Notes: a model not told the origin generated them from the sequence alone. Numbered from the stretch's first letter, positions 1 to 10,750 are shown. The stretch is 64,000 nucleotides of DNA from Streptococcus sp. oral taxon 431 (GCF_001553685.1 NZ_CP014264.1:1310001-1374000); one strand, 5' to 3'. Program-made: numbers and translations.

Positions 1-623
1 TCAATTTGGTAGTGGTAAGCACGACCTGCTAGGTTTTCTGGAACTGTTAAACTCCAAACACCAATGGTATTATACTTGTGGCTATAGGAGTAACTATTTC
101 CTCGCTCCATTTCAAAGTTTTTAAGGATAGGTGCGTCGTTACTTGCAGATTCATAGACTACTACTTGGACAGATGTAGCGGTTGGGGCCCATAGGCTAAA
201 TCTTGTTTCAGTTTCAGAAACTTGACATCCCAACTCTCCTTGATAACCCCAGTGGTGGTCAAAACTCGCACTATTGATTGCCTTGTCGAAGGCAAAAGGA
301 TTTTGGTCTTTATAATGAGTACTTGCAATAGCTGGATTTTCAGAATAATAAACTGTATCATCTCCATCCAAAATCCAAACCTCTGTCAAAAGTGGATAAT
401 AATTGAAGCGAATAGGATATTCTTTGCTGACACCATCTTTTTCAACAGTAAAAGTCATGGTCTCAAGGGCTACTTCACTCGATTGAGTCAGTGAAAATTT
501 AGCTCCAAAATATTCTTCTTCTTTGATAAGCTCTACTGAATCTAGAGGCTTTTTGCTGAAACTGCAAGCCTCGTAGGCTTCATCCTTGCGATGGTAATGA
601 ATAAGTACAGGATAATTGTACAT
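1..623 (-). CDS. pulA: Type I pullulanase, N-terminal part (cut by window edge)
   Basis: The first 207 residues of a glycogen/starch debranching enzyme that hydrolyses alpha-1,6 branches of pullulan and limit dextrins in the cytoplasm. The start MYNYPVLIHYHRKD and the later stretch TRFSLWAPTATSVQVVVYES (a CBM48-like domain that precedes the GH13 barrel) match streptococcal type I pullulanases. There is no signal peptide, which separates it from the large cell-wall pullulanase SpuA. The catalytic barrel lies beyond base 1. It follows the lipid kinase gene by 32 bases on the same strand, so the two are probably co-transcribed with ligA. Confidence 0.85.
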   Translation of the reverse strand, partial: MYNYPVLIHYHRKDEAYEACSFSKKPLDSVELIKEEEYFGAKFSLTQSSEVALETMTFTVEKDGVSKEYPIRFNYYPLLTEVWILDGDDTVYYSENPAIASTHYKDQNPFAFDKAINSASFDHHWGYQGELGCQVSETETRFSLWAPTATSVQVVVYESASNDAPILKNFEMERGNSYSYSHKYNTIGVWSLTVPENLAGRAYHYQI

Positions 624-655
624 GGTTCTCCCTAATTTCTAAATTAAATTTGATT

Positions 656-1606
656 TTATATGTTACTAATAATTTCTTGATCAAGTGCCTCACGATTCAC
701 AAAAAACTCAATGTGATTATGGCATACTTCCAAATCTACTGGTGTGTCGCCACCGTATTCTCCATCAAGATTAAGCATAAACGGCTCTTCCTGATCCAAA
801 GTTTCAATTCGGAGTTTACTAGTTTTCAGATATTCAACATTGACATCTGATACGTGTTGGCCTCCGTTCATTGCTTGAACTAGCAGACTCAACATATCTA
901 GGATTTTATCTGTCTTTACTAGAATAAGCGTGAAATTACCATCATCCAGCTTGGTATCAGGTGCAAATTGCTCAAATCCACCAATAGAATTGGTCAAGGC
1001 AACAAAGACAAGAGAAACTTCTCCTGTAAAGATGCCCCAATCATGGTAAATACGAACAGGACGGGCCTTGGATTTTGGGAACATCTCGATGCCTTTAGCA
1101 ACGTAGGCCAGATAACCCAGACGCGTCTTCAGTTCACTCGGAACACTAAAGGTTAACTCTGTAAGAGCTCCTGCCGCAGCAATATTGATGAAATACTTAT
1201 CGCCAAAGGCACGACCAATATCAATTTTCTTGGTTTCATTTTTGGCAATGATCTTCGCTGCAGCAACTGGATCCCCCATAGGGATTTTCAATGCTCTTGC
1301 ATAGTCATTGGTAGTTCCAGTAGGAATGATGGCTATCTTTGGACGATGTTCCAGAGGTGCAATTCCATTAACCACTTCATTGATGGTGCCATCGCCACCA
1401 GCTACTAAAACCAAATCAAAGCCAGATTTTGCAGCTCTTTCTGCTTCTTTCTGGGCTGACAGGTGTTCAGGTTTGGTTTGGAAAGCACTGGTTTCATAGC
1501 CTATGCTCTCTAACACTTCTAGGACTTCTGCGATATTTTGCTTGATCATTTCCTGGCCTGATGTCGGATTATAAATGAGACGTGCGCGTTTTTTTTCTTC
1601 TTTCAT
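656..1606 (-). CDS. Diacylglycerol/lipid kinase (DagK/YegS-BmrU family)
   Basis: A 316-residue soluble lipid kinase. In Gram-positive bacteria this family (DgkB) phosphorylates diacylglycerol released by lipoteichoic acid synthesis, returning it to phosphatidic acid. The nucleotide-binding fold of the DAGK catalytic domain is visible as YNPTSGQ (12-18), the GGDGT loop (70-74) followed by INEVVNG, and IPTGTTNDYAR (94-104). The C-terminal beta domain has the usual NLDGE motif. Length is normal for the family. It starts 3 bases after the ligA stop, so it is translated from the ligA transcript. The assignment to lipid rather than sphingosine-type substrate rests on family membership. Confidence 0.88.
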   Translation of the reverse strand: MKEEKKRARLIYNPTSGQEMIKQNIAEVLEVLESIGYETSAFQTKPEHLSAQKEAERAAKSGFDLVLVAGGDGTINEVVNGIAPLEHRPKIAIIPTGTTNDYARALKIPMGDPVAAAKIIAKNETKKIDIGRAFGDKYFINIAAAGALTELTFSVPSELKTRLGYLAYVAKGIEMFPKSKARPVRIYHDWGIFTGEVSLVFVALTNSIGGFEQFAPDTKLDDGNFTLILVKTDKILDMLSLLVQAMNGGQHVSDVNVEYLKTSKLRIETLDQEEPFMLNLDGEYGGDTPVDLEVCHNHIEFFVNREALDQEIISNI

Positions 1607-1609
1607 AGC

Positions 1610-3585
<1,976 letters not shown>

Positions 3586-3611
3586 AAAAGGACTCTATAA
3601 ACAATACTCAA

Positions 3612-3660
3612 GCTCTAAAAAAGAAAATGAGAAGGATATTTCTATCGCTTCTCATTTATT
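3612..3660 (-). terminator. Intrinsic terminator after pbuX
   Basis: AATGAGAAG and CTTCTCATT form a 9-bp stem, followed on the minus strand by a TTCTTTTTT tract just after the pbuX stop codon. The plus side also has a T-rich tail, so it may act in both directions. Confidence 0.8.
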
Positions 3661-3661
3661 T

Positions 3662-4921
3662 TTATTTTTTACGATTCAAAATAGCATTCAAGACGATGGC
3701 TACTGTACTTGCAATGACAATACCATTTGAGAAGAACATTTGTAATTCAGTCGGTAAAGTATTGAAGAGATTGCTTCCGTTTAATCCCACCCCAGCAGAA
3801 ATAGAAACTGCTGCAATGAGGAAGTTGTGTTCATTGTGTTCGAAGTCTACACGCGCCAAGATTTGCATCCCTTGTAGAGATACAAAACCAAACATGACAA
3901 GCATGGCTCCACCAAGAACAGGGCTCGGAATAATCTGTGCCAAGGCACCAAACTTAGGCAAGAGACCGAGCAAGATAAGGAAACCAGCTGCGTAATAGAT
4001 TGGCAAACGAGTACGAATACCTGAAAGTTTCACCAAGCCTACGTTTTGTGAAAATCCTGTATAAGGGAAGGTATTGAAAAGTCCACCAAGTAAGACAGCA
4101 AGACCTTCAGCACGATAACCATTGCGGAGACGAGTGCTATCGATTGGATCTTTAGTAATATCAGAAAGGGCAAGATACACACCAGTTGATTCTACCATAG
4201 ATACAGTAGCAATGATACACATCATTACAATAGAAGAAATCTCAAATTGCGGAGCACCGAAGTAAAATGGAGTTGGGATATGAACGAGTGGAGCTTCTGC
4301 TACTGGTGAGAAATCAACCAAGCCCATTGTTGCAGCGATAATGGTACCTGCAATCAAACCAATCAAAATTGAAATAGATTTGATAAATCCTTTGGTAAAG
4401 ATATTGACCAAAAGAATAATGAGAACAGTAATCATTGCCAAAGCTAAACTTTGCCCAGTAGGTTTTTCAACGTTATTTCCCATATTTCCGATGGCAACTG
4501 GAATCAAGGTCAATCCGATTGTTGTGATAACAGAACCAGTTACGATTGCAGGGAAAAGATTGGCAACCTTAGAAAAGATACCTGAAATCAGGATAACATA
4601 AATCCCTGAAGCAATCAAAGCTCCAAACATAGCACCACTACCATGACTCTGACCGATCATGATAAGAGGAGCAACAGACTGGAAGGCTACCCCAAGAACA
4701 ATAGGCAAACCGACACCAAAATGTTTATTGAGTTGCAATTGTAAAAGAGTTGCAACCCCACACATAAAGATATCTGTTGAAATAAGGTAGGTCAACTGTT
4801 GAGCTGAATACCCTAAAGCACTTGCAATCATGATTGGTACCAGGATTGAACCTGAGTACATGGCTAGCAAGTGTTGCAAACCAAGAACGGCTGCTTGTGA
4901 GTGGTTTTCCTGTTGTTTCAT
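3662..4921 (-). CDS. pbuX: Xanthine permease PbuX (NCS2 family)
   Basis: A 419-residue polytopic membrane protein of the nucleobase:cation symporter-2 family that imports xanthine. It is hydrophobic throughout and carries the conserved QNVGLVKLSG segment and a MVESTGVYLALS segment typical of xanthine/uric acid permeases. It follows xpt with a 1-base stop/start overlap (TAATG), so the two are translationally coupled, and both are expected to be controlled by the guanine riboswitch upstream of xpt. Substrate assignment rests on this operon context and on the family; a uracil permease would be the main alternative. Confidence 0.92.
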   Translation of the reverse strand: MKQQENHSQAAVLGLQHLLAMYSGSILVPIMIASALGYSAQQLTYLISTDIFMCGVATLLQLQLNKHFGVGLPIVLGVAFQSVAPLIMIGQSHGSGAMFGALIASGIYVILISGIFSKVANLFPAIVTGSVITTIGLTLIPVAIGNMGNNVEKPTGQSLALAMITVLIILLVNIFTKGFIKSISILIGLIAGTIIAATMGLVDFSPVAEAPLVHIPTPFYFGAPQFEISSIVMMCIIATVSMVESTGVYLALSDITKDPIDSTRLRNGYRAEGLAVLLGGLFNTFPYTGFSQNVGLVKLSGIRTRLPIYYAAGFLILLGLLPKFGALAQIIPSPVLGGAMLVMFGFVSLQGMQILARVDFEHNEHNFLIAAVSISAGVGLNGSNLFNTLPTELQMFFSNGIVIASTVAIVLNAILNRKK

Positions 4922-5502
4922 TAGATATCTGCCTCCTTGAAGATAACTTTTCCATTTTCAAAACGCTCTAATCGCGCAAGTGATACTACTTGATGACCTG
5001 ATTTTTCTAGCAGTTCACGACCATCTTGGAAGGATTTTTCAATCACAATTCCGATAGCTTCAACTGTAGCTCCAGCTTGCTCGATAATCTGAATCAAACC
5101 TTTAGCTGCTTGACCATTAGCCAAGAAATCATCAATAATCAATACTTTATCTTGAGGAGATAAGAACTTACCTGCAATAGATACGGTACTAGTTACTTGT
5201 TTAGTGAAAGAATAAACTTCAGCAGTCAAAATTCCTTCATTCATAGTAATATTTTTTGCCTTCTTAGCAAAAATCATGGGAACATCTAACTGTTCTGCAA
5301 CATAAAGGGCTGGGGCAATTCCTGACGCTTCAATGGTCACGACTTTGGTAATACCAGCATTTTTAAAATGCTCTGCAAAGGTACGACCAACCTCACGCAT
5401 CAAGGAATAATCAACTTGGTGGGTCAAGAAAGAATCCACCTTAAGAATATTCTCACCAAGAACGTTTCCGTCCTTTAAAATTCGTTCTTCTAATAATTTC
5501 AC
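4921..5502 (-). CDS. xpt: Xanthine phosphoribosyltransferase Xpt
   Basis: Converts xanthine and PRPP to XMP for guanine nucleotide salvage. The 193-residue protein shows the PRPP-binding motif [14 protein letters not shown] and the family segments [11 protein letters not shown] and [13 protein letters not shown] chose the GTG start because a strong GGAGGTT lies 5-11 bases upstream and because family proteins begin with a [11 protein letters not shown] helix at this point; a longer in-frame start would extend into the riboswitch terminator. The gene is the first of the xpt-pbuX operon. Confidence 0.94.
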   Translation of the reverse strand: MKLLEERILKDGNVLGENILKVDSFLTHQVDYSLMREVGRTFAEHFKNAGITKVVTIEASGIAPALYVAEQLDVPMIFAKKAKNITMNEGILTAEVYSFTKQVTSTVSIAGKFLSPQDKVLIIDDFLANGQAAKGLIQIIEQAGATVEAIGIVIEKSFQDGRELLEKSGHQVVSLARLERFENGKVIFKEADI

Positions 5503-5521
5503 AATAACCTCCGAAATAAAA

Positions 5522-5659
5522 AGAGACTTACCAAGTAACCCTCTAGGAAACAAAGAAATAGATTTAACACCTATCCTTATATCTCTGCAGCTTACTCATT
5601 GTTAGGTATTTACGGTACCTTGTAGAAACGCCACGCCAATTCGTGGCATAAATAAGTAA
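5522..5659 (-). promoter_or_regulatory. Guanine (purine) riboswitch controlling xpt-pbuX
   Basis: The aptamer (5592-5659, minus strand) has an 8-bp P1 (TTACTTAT with ATGAGTAA), the P2 stem CCACG/CGTGG, the invariant core TTTCTAC, the loop ACCGTAAAT, and a C at the position that sets guanine rather than adenine specificity (CTAACAATG). The expression platform (5522-5544) is a terminator hairpin (AGAGGGTTAC with GTAAGTCTCT, one mismatch) followed by T5. Expected behaviour is guanine-induced termination before xpt. Confidence 0.93.
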
Positions 5660-5668
5660 TGATATTTT

Positions 5669-6652
5669 TTAGTGAGCATCTCCATTCCAGATAGAGTTCT
5701 TCACAATCACATAATCCACATGTCTAAGATCAGCTACTTTACGACCTCCAGCATAAGAAATCGAACTTTGCAAATCCTGTTCCATCTCAGTCAAGGTATC
5801 TTGCAAATGTCCTTTAGCAGGAAGAAGGATTTTCTTACCTTCGACATTCTTATAAGCACCTTTTTGGTATTCTGAAGCTGAACCATAGTACTCTTTGAAT
5901 TGTTTACCATCAACTTCAACTGTTTTACCAGGACTTTCGATATGCCCTGCAAACAGTGAACCAATCATGACCATGCTCGCACCGAAACGGATTGATTTGG
6001 CGATATCACCATGTGTACGGATACCACCATCAGCAATAATCGGTTTACGAGCAGCTTTCGCACACCAGCGAAGGGCTGCTAACTGCCAACCACCAGTACC
6101 AAAACCAGTTTTAACCTTAGTAATACATACTTTACCTGGACCGATTCCGACCTTAGTAGCATCTGCTCCAGCATTTTCAAGTTCACGCACAGCTTCTGGA
6201 GTTCCAACATTACCAGCGATGACAAAAGTATCAGGTAATTCTTTCTTGATGTGCTGAATCATTGAAATCACGCTGTCTGCATGACCATGAGCAATATCAA
6301 TGGTGATGTACTCTGGTGCATCAGCCTTTAGTTGACTCACAAAGTCATACTCGTAGTCTTTAACACCTACTGAGATTGAAGCAATCAAGCCCTGATCGTG
6401 CATACGTTTGACAAAAGGAATACGTCCTTCTTCATCAAAACGATGCATGATGTAAAAATAGCCACCCTTGGCAAGCTGTTCAGCAACATCTTCATCCAAG
6501 ATCGTCTGCATATTAGAAGGAACAACTGGCAACTTAAAGGTATGTTTCCCCAAGGTTACATGTGTATCAGCTTCTGCTCGACTTTGAAGGACACACTTAT
6601 TTGGAATTAGCTGAATGTCTTCGTAGTCAAAGATTGGAAATTCGTTTAACAT
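5669..6652 (-). CDS. guaC: GMP reductase GuaC
   Basis: Reduces GMP to IMP with NADPH, linking guanine salvage back to adenine nucleotides. The 327-residue IMPDH/GMPR-family TIM barrel has the catalytic loop [10 protein letters not shown] with Cys176 and phosphate-binding [10 protein letters not shown]. There are no CBS domains, which distinguishes it from IMP dehydrogenase. It lies just upstream of the xpt riboswitch on the same strand, so this is a purine interconversion cluster. Two PurBox-like sequences flank its promoter. Confidence 0.94.
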   Translation of the reverse strand: MLNEFPIFDYEDIQLIPNKCVLQSRAEADTHVTLGKHTFKLPVVPSNMQTILDEDVAEQLAKGGYFYIMHRFDEEGRIPFVKRMHDQGLIASISVGVKDYEYDFVSQLKADAPEYITIDIAHGHADSVISMIQHIKKELPDTFVIAGNVGTPEAVRELENAGADATKVGIGPGKVCITKVKTGFGTGGWQLAALRWCAKAARKPIIADGGIRTHGDIAKSIRFGASMVMIGSLFAGHIESPGKTVEVDGKQFKEYYGSASEYQKGAYKNVEGKKILLPAKGHLQDTLTEMEQDLQSSISYAGGRKVADLRHVDYVIVKNSIWNGDAH

Positions 6653-6728
6653 ATTTCTCTCATTTCTCTTCTTTAGACTTTCCTAAAGTTAGGAATAGCC
6701 TCGTCTTTTCCAGACAATTACTCTAACA

Positions 6729-6788
6729 AGTTTACATTAATGTCCGTTTTTTGTCAATTATTATGACTGAAAACAAATAATGTTCGTG
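6729..6788 (-). promoter_or_regulatory. guaC promoter with two PurBox-like sites
   Basis: TTGACA (6752-6757), a 17-base spacer, and TAAACT (6729-6734) form the promoter on the minus strand. CACGAACATTAT (6777-6788) resembles the Firmicute PurBox core CGAAC-WWT, and CGGACATTAATG (6735-6746) is a second copy within the spacer. The PurR assignment is inference. Confidence 0.45.
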
Positions 6789-6795
6789 TTTATAA

Positions 6796-7626
6796 TTATT
6801 GATTTAGACAATAAGTAGACATTGACCCTGTATTTGTCTTACCTTTCAAATCCTTACCTAGATTTTCGACAAAGACTTTTTCAAAGAACTCAATCCTCCT
6901 GACAAAATCTTGATAACTTTCGGCTTGTTCAGGTATTTGGATAGACCATTTCTTCAACAAGGCTCCATAACCTGCTAGCTTACCTATCTCATTATCAACT
7001 ACCTTTTCCTTGCTGGGAAAAACAAGCCCAGCCTGTTCAGCTTCTAAAATATAAGAATAAGAAATCAGCTGGAACAAGTCTTCACGATTGATCCCTTTTT
7101 CAGTGAACTCTAGTTTTTTATATTTAGTATCTAGTACGATTTTATGGTTTTGATGATAGAAATCTGGAAATACTTTTCGTTCACGGTCAGAAAATACTGA
7201 AATACCGTCCGCCCTATTCTTATTTCGTGGATGGATGAAATCTTTTGGCAACAAGGTATAAACATACTCTTCCCAAATCCAGGCAACATCAAAAAGAATA
7301 CCATGGATTTTTTGCTCTTGGTCTCCTAAACCATGCTTTTCTCTATTTAGGATCATCAGGCAAAGCTCTTGCAACTTTCTGTACTCTCGAAAATAGGCAT
7401 GACGAAGAGGTTTGGTTTTATTTATTCTGATAATCTTAGCTCGATTAGCTAGTTTATAAGTGGATGTTACTCGCACGATTTCTGCCACATTCTCACGACT
7501 TGTTAATAAATTATCAAGAACTCCTCCCCCTATGCTTCTCTGATTCTTCATATATTCAATTGTATGACGGATCAGCTGCATAAGAGGATTATCGTAGGTA
7601 AACTCTCTAGCGAGAGAGAAATTACA
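6796..7626 (-). pseudogene. McrC-family restriction subunit remnant (5' truncated)
   Basis: The C-terminal nuclease half of a McrC/LlaJI-type restriction component. The PD-(D/E)xK nuclease signature is visible as PDFYHQNHKIVLDTKYK near residues 158-174 of the 261-residue open segment that begins at 7581. Homology-like sequence continues upstream of that ATG: 15 further in-frame codons read CNFSLAREFTYDNPL, matching the EFxxDNPxNxL region of McrC, before an in-frame TAG at 7627-7629. The N-terminal half and the partner GTPase McrB are absent, so the system cannot be functional as a McrBC enzyme. No convincing ribosome binding site precedes the internal ATG. Confidence 0.7.
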
Positions 7627-7681
7627 CTAAAAAGCATAAATTTCTAAAAATAAACATATATATAAATATGTCCATTTTGTC

Positions 7682-7720
7682 AAGAAAACGATTGCATTAG
7701 ATTTTTATTTCTGATAGAAT
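7682..7720 (+). promoter_or_regulatory. Cytolysin promoter with overlapping cre (CcpA) site
   Basis: TTGCAT (7692-7697), a 17-base spacer, and an extended -10 TGATAGAAT (TAGAAT 7715-7720). AAGAAAACGATTGCA (7682-7696) matches the cre consensus WTGNAANCGNWNNCW with one mismatch and overlaps the -35, a position expected to repress. The ribosome binding site AGGAG is at 7774-7778. Confidence 0.6.
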
Positions 7721-7784
7721 ATTTTTATCCCGAGAAAGCGCATTCAAGAGATGATAAAATGAAATAATAAACTAGGAGCTTTAT

Positions 7785-9488
7785 ATGATTCAAAATAATC
7801 TTGAAAAAGGTTTTCGTTATTCTATCCGAAAACGTAGCATTGGTGTCTGTGGTGTTGTTATTGCAACTTTTTTATTAAGTACAGCTTCGATTATTCAAAA
7901 TAATACTGTAAAAGCTACTGAACCCCCAATTTCAAGTAGTTCTAATCCAAAAACAGAACCTACAGTAAACGAACAAGAAAATACTCCAAACCTCAATTCA
8001 AAACCTGAAGAAAAAGACGCCACTACTGTAACTGAAGCACCAAAAGCAGATGTTATGGAAAACCTCATGAGATCTACTAATCAGGCAGATAAGGACTTGA
8101 ATAAATATCTTTTCGGATTAAACTACAATAAAATTGATATTTTAACTCGTAGAGGTGAAGCAATCGAAAATTATTCAAATACATCTTCAAAACAACAAGG
8201 AAATGAGTTTGTTGTAATTGAAAAAGTGAAAAAGAGTATTTCTAATAATTCAGCTGATGTTTCAATTAACGGTAATAGCGACATCTTCTTAGGCGCTTTG
8301 TTCCGAGCAGATCAAGGGTTATTAGAAAATAAACCTCAACTTGTTAGTATTGATAGAAAACAGGGTAGAATCAGCGTGGACCTTCCAGGAATGGCTGGAT
8401 CAGATAGCTATACTGATGCAAACACAACAGTCAGTGGTATGCAGGAAGGAATTAACACTCTGGTAAATAGATGGAATGCAAATTATGCATCAAGCAATCC
8501 TGCACCTGCTCGTATGCAATACGATTCTACTTCAGCATATAGTATGAATCAACTAAAAGCAAAATTTGGTAGCAACTTTGAAAAAATTGGGGTTGATTTA
8601 AAAATTGACTTTGAAGCTGCACAAAAAGGTGAAAAACAAATTGAAGTTGTCGACTTTAAACAAATTTACTTTACCGCTAACTTTGATGCACCAAAAAATC
8701 CTGGAGATGTCTTTGGTGATAATGTAACAGTCAACGATTTACAAGATCGCGGCTTGGATGAACAAACACCTCCTGTTTATGTTTCTAGTATGTCTTATGG
8801 CCGTCAAATGTATGTTAAATTTGAAACAACAAGTACAAGTACAGAACTTAAAGCAGCTATAAATGCTGTCATTAAAGGTGTGCCTATAAACCCTGAATCT
8901 GAATGGGCTCGTGTTTTGAAAAATACTTCTGTAACAGCTGTTATTGTTGGCGGTAACGCTGATGGCGCTGCTCGAGTAGTTACTGGAACACCTGAAGATC
9001 TCAAAAAATTAATTCAAGAAGGAGCTAATTTTAGTACACAAAATCCTGCAGTCCCTATTTCTTATAAAACTGCCTTTTTAAGAGATAATCAAGTTGCAAC
9101 AATCCAAAACAGTACTGATTATATTGAAACTAAAATTACCTCTTACAAGAATGGCTATCTCAATTTGCAACATAAGGGTGGGTATGTCGCTCGTTACTAC
9201 GTTTACTGGGACGAAGTCACATATGACGAAAATGGAATTGAAAGCATCCGCTCTCGTGAATGGGAAGATAATGGAAAAAATAGAACTGCTGGTTTCCAAA
9301 CTGAACTACAATTTAGAGGAAATGTTCGCAATCTTCGTGTAAAAATTCAAGAAAAAACTGGTCTTGCTTGGGAACCTTGGAGAACAGTTTATAATCGTAC
9401 AGAATTGCCTTTAGTTCAAAAACGCACTATTATCAATACAGGAACAACCCTAAAACCAAAATATAGTGAACAAGTCGAAAACAACTAA
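7785..9488 (+). CDS. Cholesterol-dependent cytolysin, CD59-binding type
   Basis: A secreted pore-forming toxin of the pneumolysin/intermedilysin family that assembles rings on cholesterol-containing membranes. The 567 residues have a YSIRK-type signal peptide (FRYSIRKRSIG, then a hydrophobic segment), a low-complexity linker to about residue 95, then the four-domain fold. The undecapeptide is EKTGLAWEPWR (523-533), with Lys replacing the Cys of pneumolysin. The cholesterol-recognition Thr-Leu pair is at 555-556 in GTTLKP. The CD59 signature Y-x-Y-x14-R-S is exact: Y472, Y474, R489, S490. There is no LPXTG anchor and no N-terminal lectin domain. It closely resembles intermedilysin and vaginolysin in domain 4, so human-cell selectivity via CD59 is predicted. 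It is monocistronic, in an accessory segment next to a dead restriction gene. Confidence 0.95.
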   Translation: MIQNNLEKGFRYSIRKRSIGVCGVVIATFLLSTASIIQNNTVKATEPPISSSSNPKTEPTVNEQENTPNLNSKPEEKDATTVTEAPKADVMENLMRSTNQADKDLNKYLFGLNYNKIDILTRRGEAIENYSNTSSKQQGNEFVVIEKVKKSISNNSADVSINGNSDIFLGALFRADQGLLENKPQLVSIDRKQGRISVDLPGMAGSDSYTDANTTVSGMQEGINTLVNRWNANYASSNPAPARMQYDSTSAYSMNQLKAKFGSNFEKIGVDLKIDFEAAQKGEKQIEVVDFKQIYFTANFDAPKNPGDVFGDNVTVNDLQDRGLDEQTPPVYVSSMSYGRQMYVKFETTSTSTELKAAINAVIKGVPINPESEWARVLKNTSVTAVIVGGNADGAARVVTGTPEDLKKLIQEGANFSTQNPAVPISYKTAFLRDNQVATIQNSTDYIETKITSYKNGYLNLQHKGGYVARYYVYWDEVTYDENGIESIRSREWEDNGKNRTAGFQTELQFRGNVRNLRVKIQEKTGLAWEPWRTVYNRTELPLVQKRTIINTGTTLKPKYSEQVENN

Positions 9489-9596
9489 TAAAATGGTTAA
9501 ACTACAGAGTATCATTATTCATCAAGTATCATTTTTGATCCACTTTGAATTTGAAGAAAAGCAATATGATAACTCTATTCGATAACTTATACAATA

Positions 9597-9634
9597 AAAG
9601 GAAAACATCTTTTCATGAGATGCTTTCCTTTTTG
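9597..9634 (+). terminator. Intrinsic terminator of the cytolysin gene
   Basis: AAAGGAAAACATC pairs with GATGCTTTCCTTT across a 9-base loop and is followed by TTTTG and T6, about 110 bases after the cytolysin stop. Confidence 0.8.
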
Positions 9635-9640
9635 TTTTTT

Positions 9641-9940
9641 GAGGTTCTTAATCCAATTAACTCAACTTATCGCAATTTAATACTCATTTAAAATCAAAAA
9701 GAGGAGAAATGTTACTGTATAAACAAACATATTAAAGTTATTGTTAGAAACTCATTACTTGCTTGCCCTGAATATAGTATGGTTCATTGATTTGCTGGTA
9801 AATTTACAAGTTTATACTTGTATTATGATGTTTCTTAAGTCGCCTATCAACAAAAAATGAACTTTGATTTTAATTGTGTATGAATACTTTTAAAAAATCT
9901 GTTTTTATCAATAATGACTAAACCTCACTCCTTCTACATC
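9641..9940. other. Gene-free spacer between the cytolysin island and the leu cluster
   Basis: About 300 bases of AT-rich sequence without a plausible gene, promoter pair or RNA. A 19-codon minus-strand fragment around 9760-9815 (reading IYQQINEPYYIQGKQVMSF) ends in a stop and could be debris of a lost gene. It probably marks the right edge of the accessory insertion. Confidence 0.4.
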
Positions 9941-10720
9941 CTAATAATACTCACCCTGACGGTAGTCCCATGAGTTAAAGGTGTCTGACAGATGCATCAT
10001 GATTTTATCGATGTCAAGGCCTTTACGGATAACCACTGGAGCTGGTGAAGTTGAACGTGCTCCACCTTGTTCTGGAATGAGTTTGCCGTCTTTATCGACC
10101 ATAGAGACCATCACACCTTGCTCGTAGCGTGTTTCAATCGTTTTGTCAGGTTGGATTGATGCCACGTAGTCGTCTGCCTCGATAACAAGGTCCACTGCTT
10201 CTTCGATACGTTCTCCGATTCCTTCAACCTTACCACGATTTCCTTTTCCAGAAGGATTTGCAGATGAAGCGTAGACCATTTTTCCTTCTTCCCAGAGTTT
10301 AGCAGCCAATTGTTCACCAGCTTTACCAAACTTGATAACGAAACAGCTCGTTCCACGAACGTCAGTCATGAGTTCTTCGCGACCATCACCATATGCTTTC
10401 AATTTTTCAAAGGCTTCTGGTTTCCATGGAAGGATACAACCAAGAAGAATATCTTCGTCCCAATGTTTTTGGTAGAAAGCTTCAATTTCTGGATTTAGTT
10501 GTGCTAAAGCGCGAAGCTCATCCATACTACCACAGAGGACTACTCCTGGTTTGTTACGATTACGTTCTTTGGCTTCAAACTTACGCTCAAGTCCTGCCTT
10601 ATCACTAGTCATAATGATGTAACCAACCTTAGTAGGACAAACGATACATCCGCCCTCACCTTTTAAAATTTCGTAGCCTTCTTGTGAAAGTGTTCCGTTC
10701 CATTGAATGTGTTTTGTCAT
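9941..10720 (-). CDS. YrdC/Sua5-domain protein
   Basis: A 259-residue protein with a YrdC-like nucleotide-binding domain. The N-terminal CIVCPTKVGYIIM and the SSANPSGKGNRGKVEGIGERI segment (about 152-172) are the family hallmarks. Sua5/YrdC enzymes make threonylcarbamoyl-AMP for tRNA t6A, but this protein is divergent (for example, DEDILLGCILPWKPEAF replaces the usual PGPxTFIL region), so it may be a paralogue with another substrate. It is the last gene on the leu transcript, 30 bases after leuD. A role in leucine synthesis is not indicated by sequence. Confidence 0.75.
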   Translation of the reverse strand: MTKHIQWNGTLSQEGYEILKGEGGCIVCPTKVGYIIMTSDKAGLERKFEAKERNRNKPGVVLCGSMDELRALAQLNPEIEAFYQKHWDEDILLGCILPWKPEAFEKLKAYGDGREELMTDVRGTSCFVIKFGKAGEQLAAKLWEEGKMVYASSANPSGKGNRGKVEGIGERIEEAVDLVIEADDYVASIQPDKTIETRYEQGVMVSMVDKDGKLIPEQGGARSTSPAPVVIRKGLDIDKIMMHLSDTFNSWDYRQGEYY

Positions 10721-10750
10721 AGTTCTATTTCCTTTTCTATTTTTTTTCTT

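Noticed and set aside
9300..9488. LPXTG cell-wall anchor expected from the YSIRK signal of the cytolysin
   Set aside because: The C-terminus ends YSEQVENN with no sorting motif, hydrophobic segment or basic tail.
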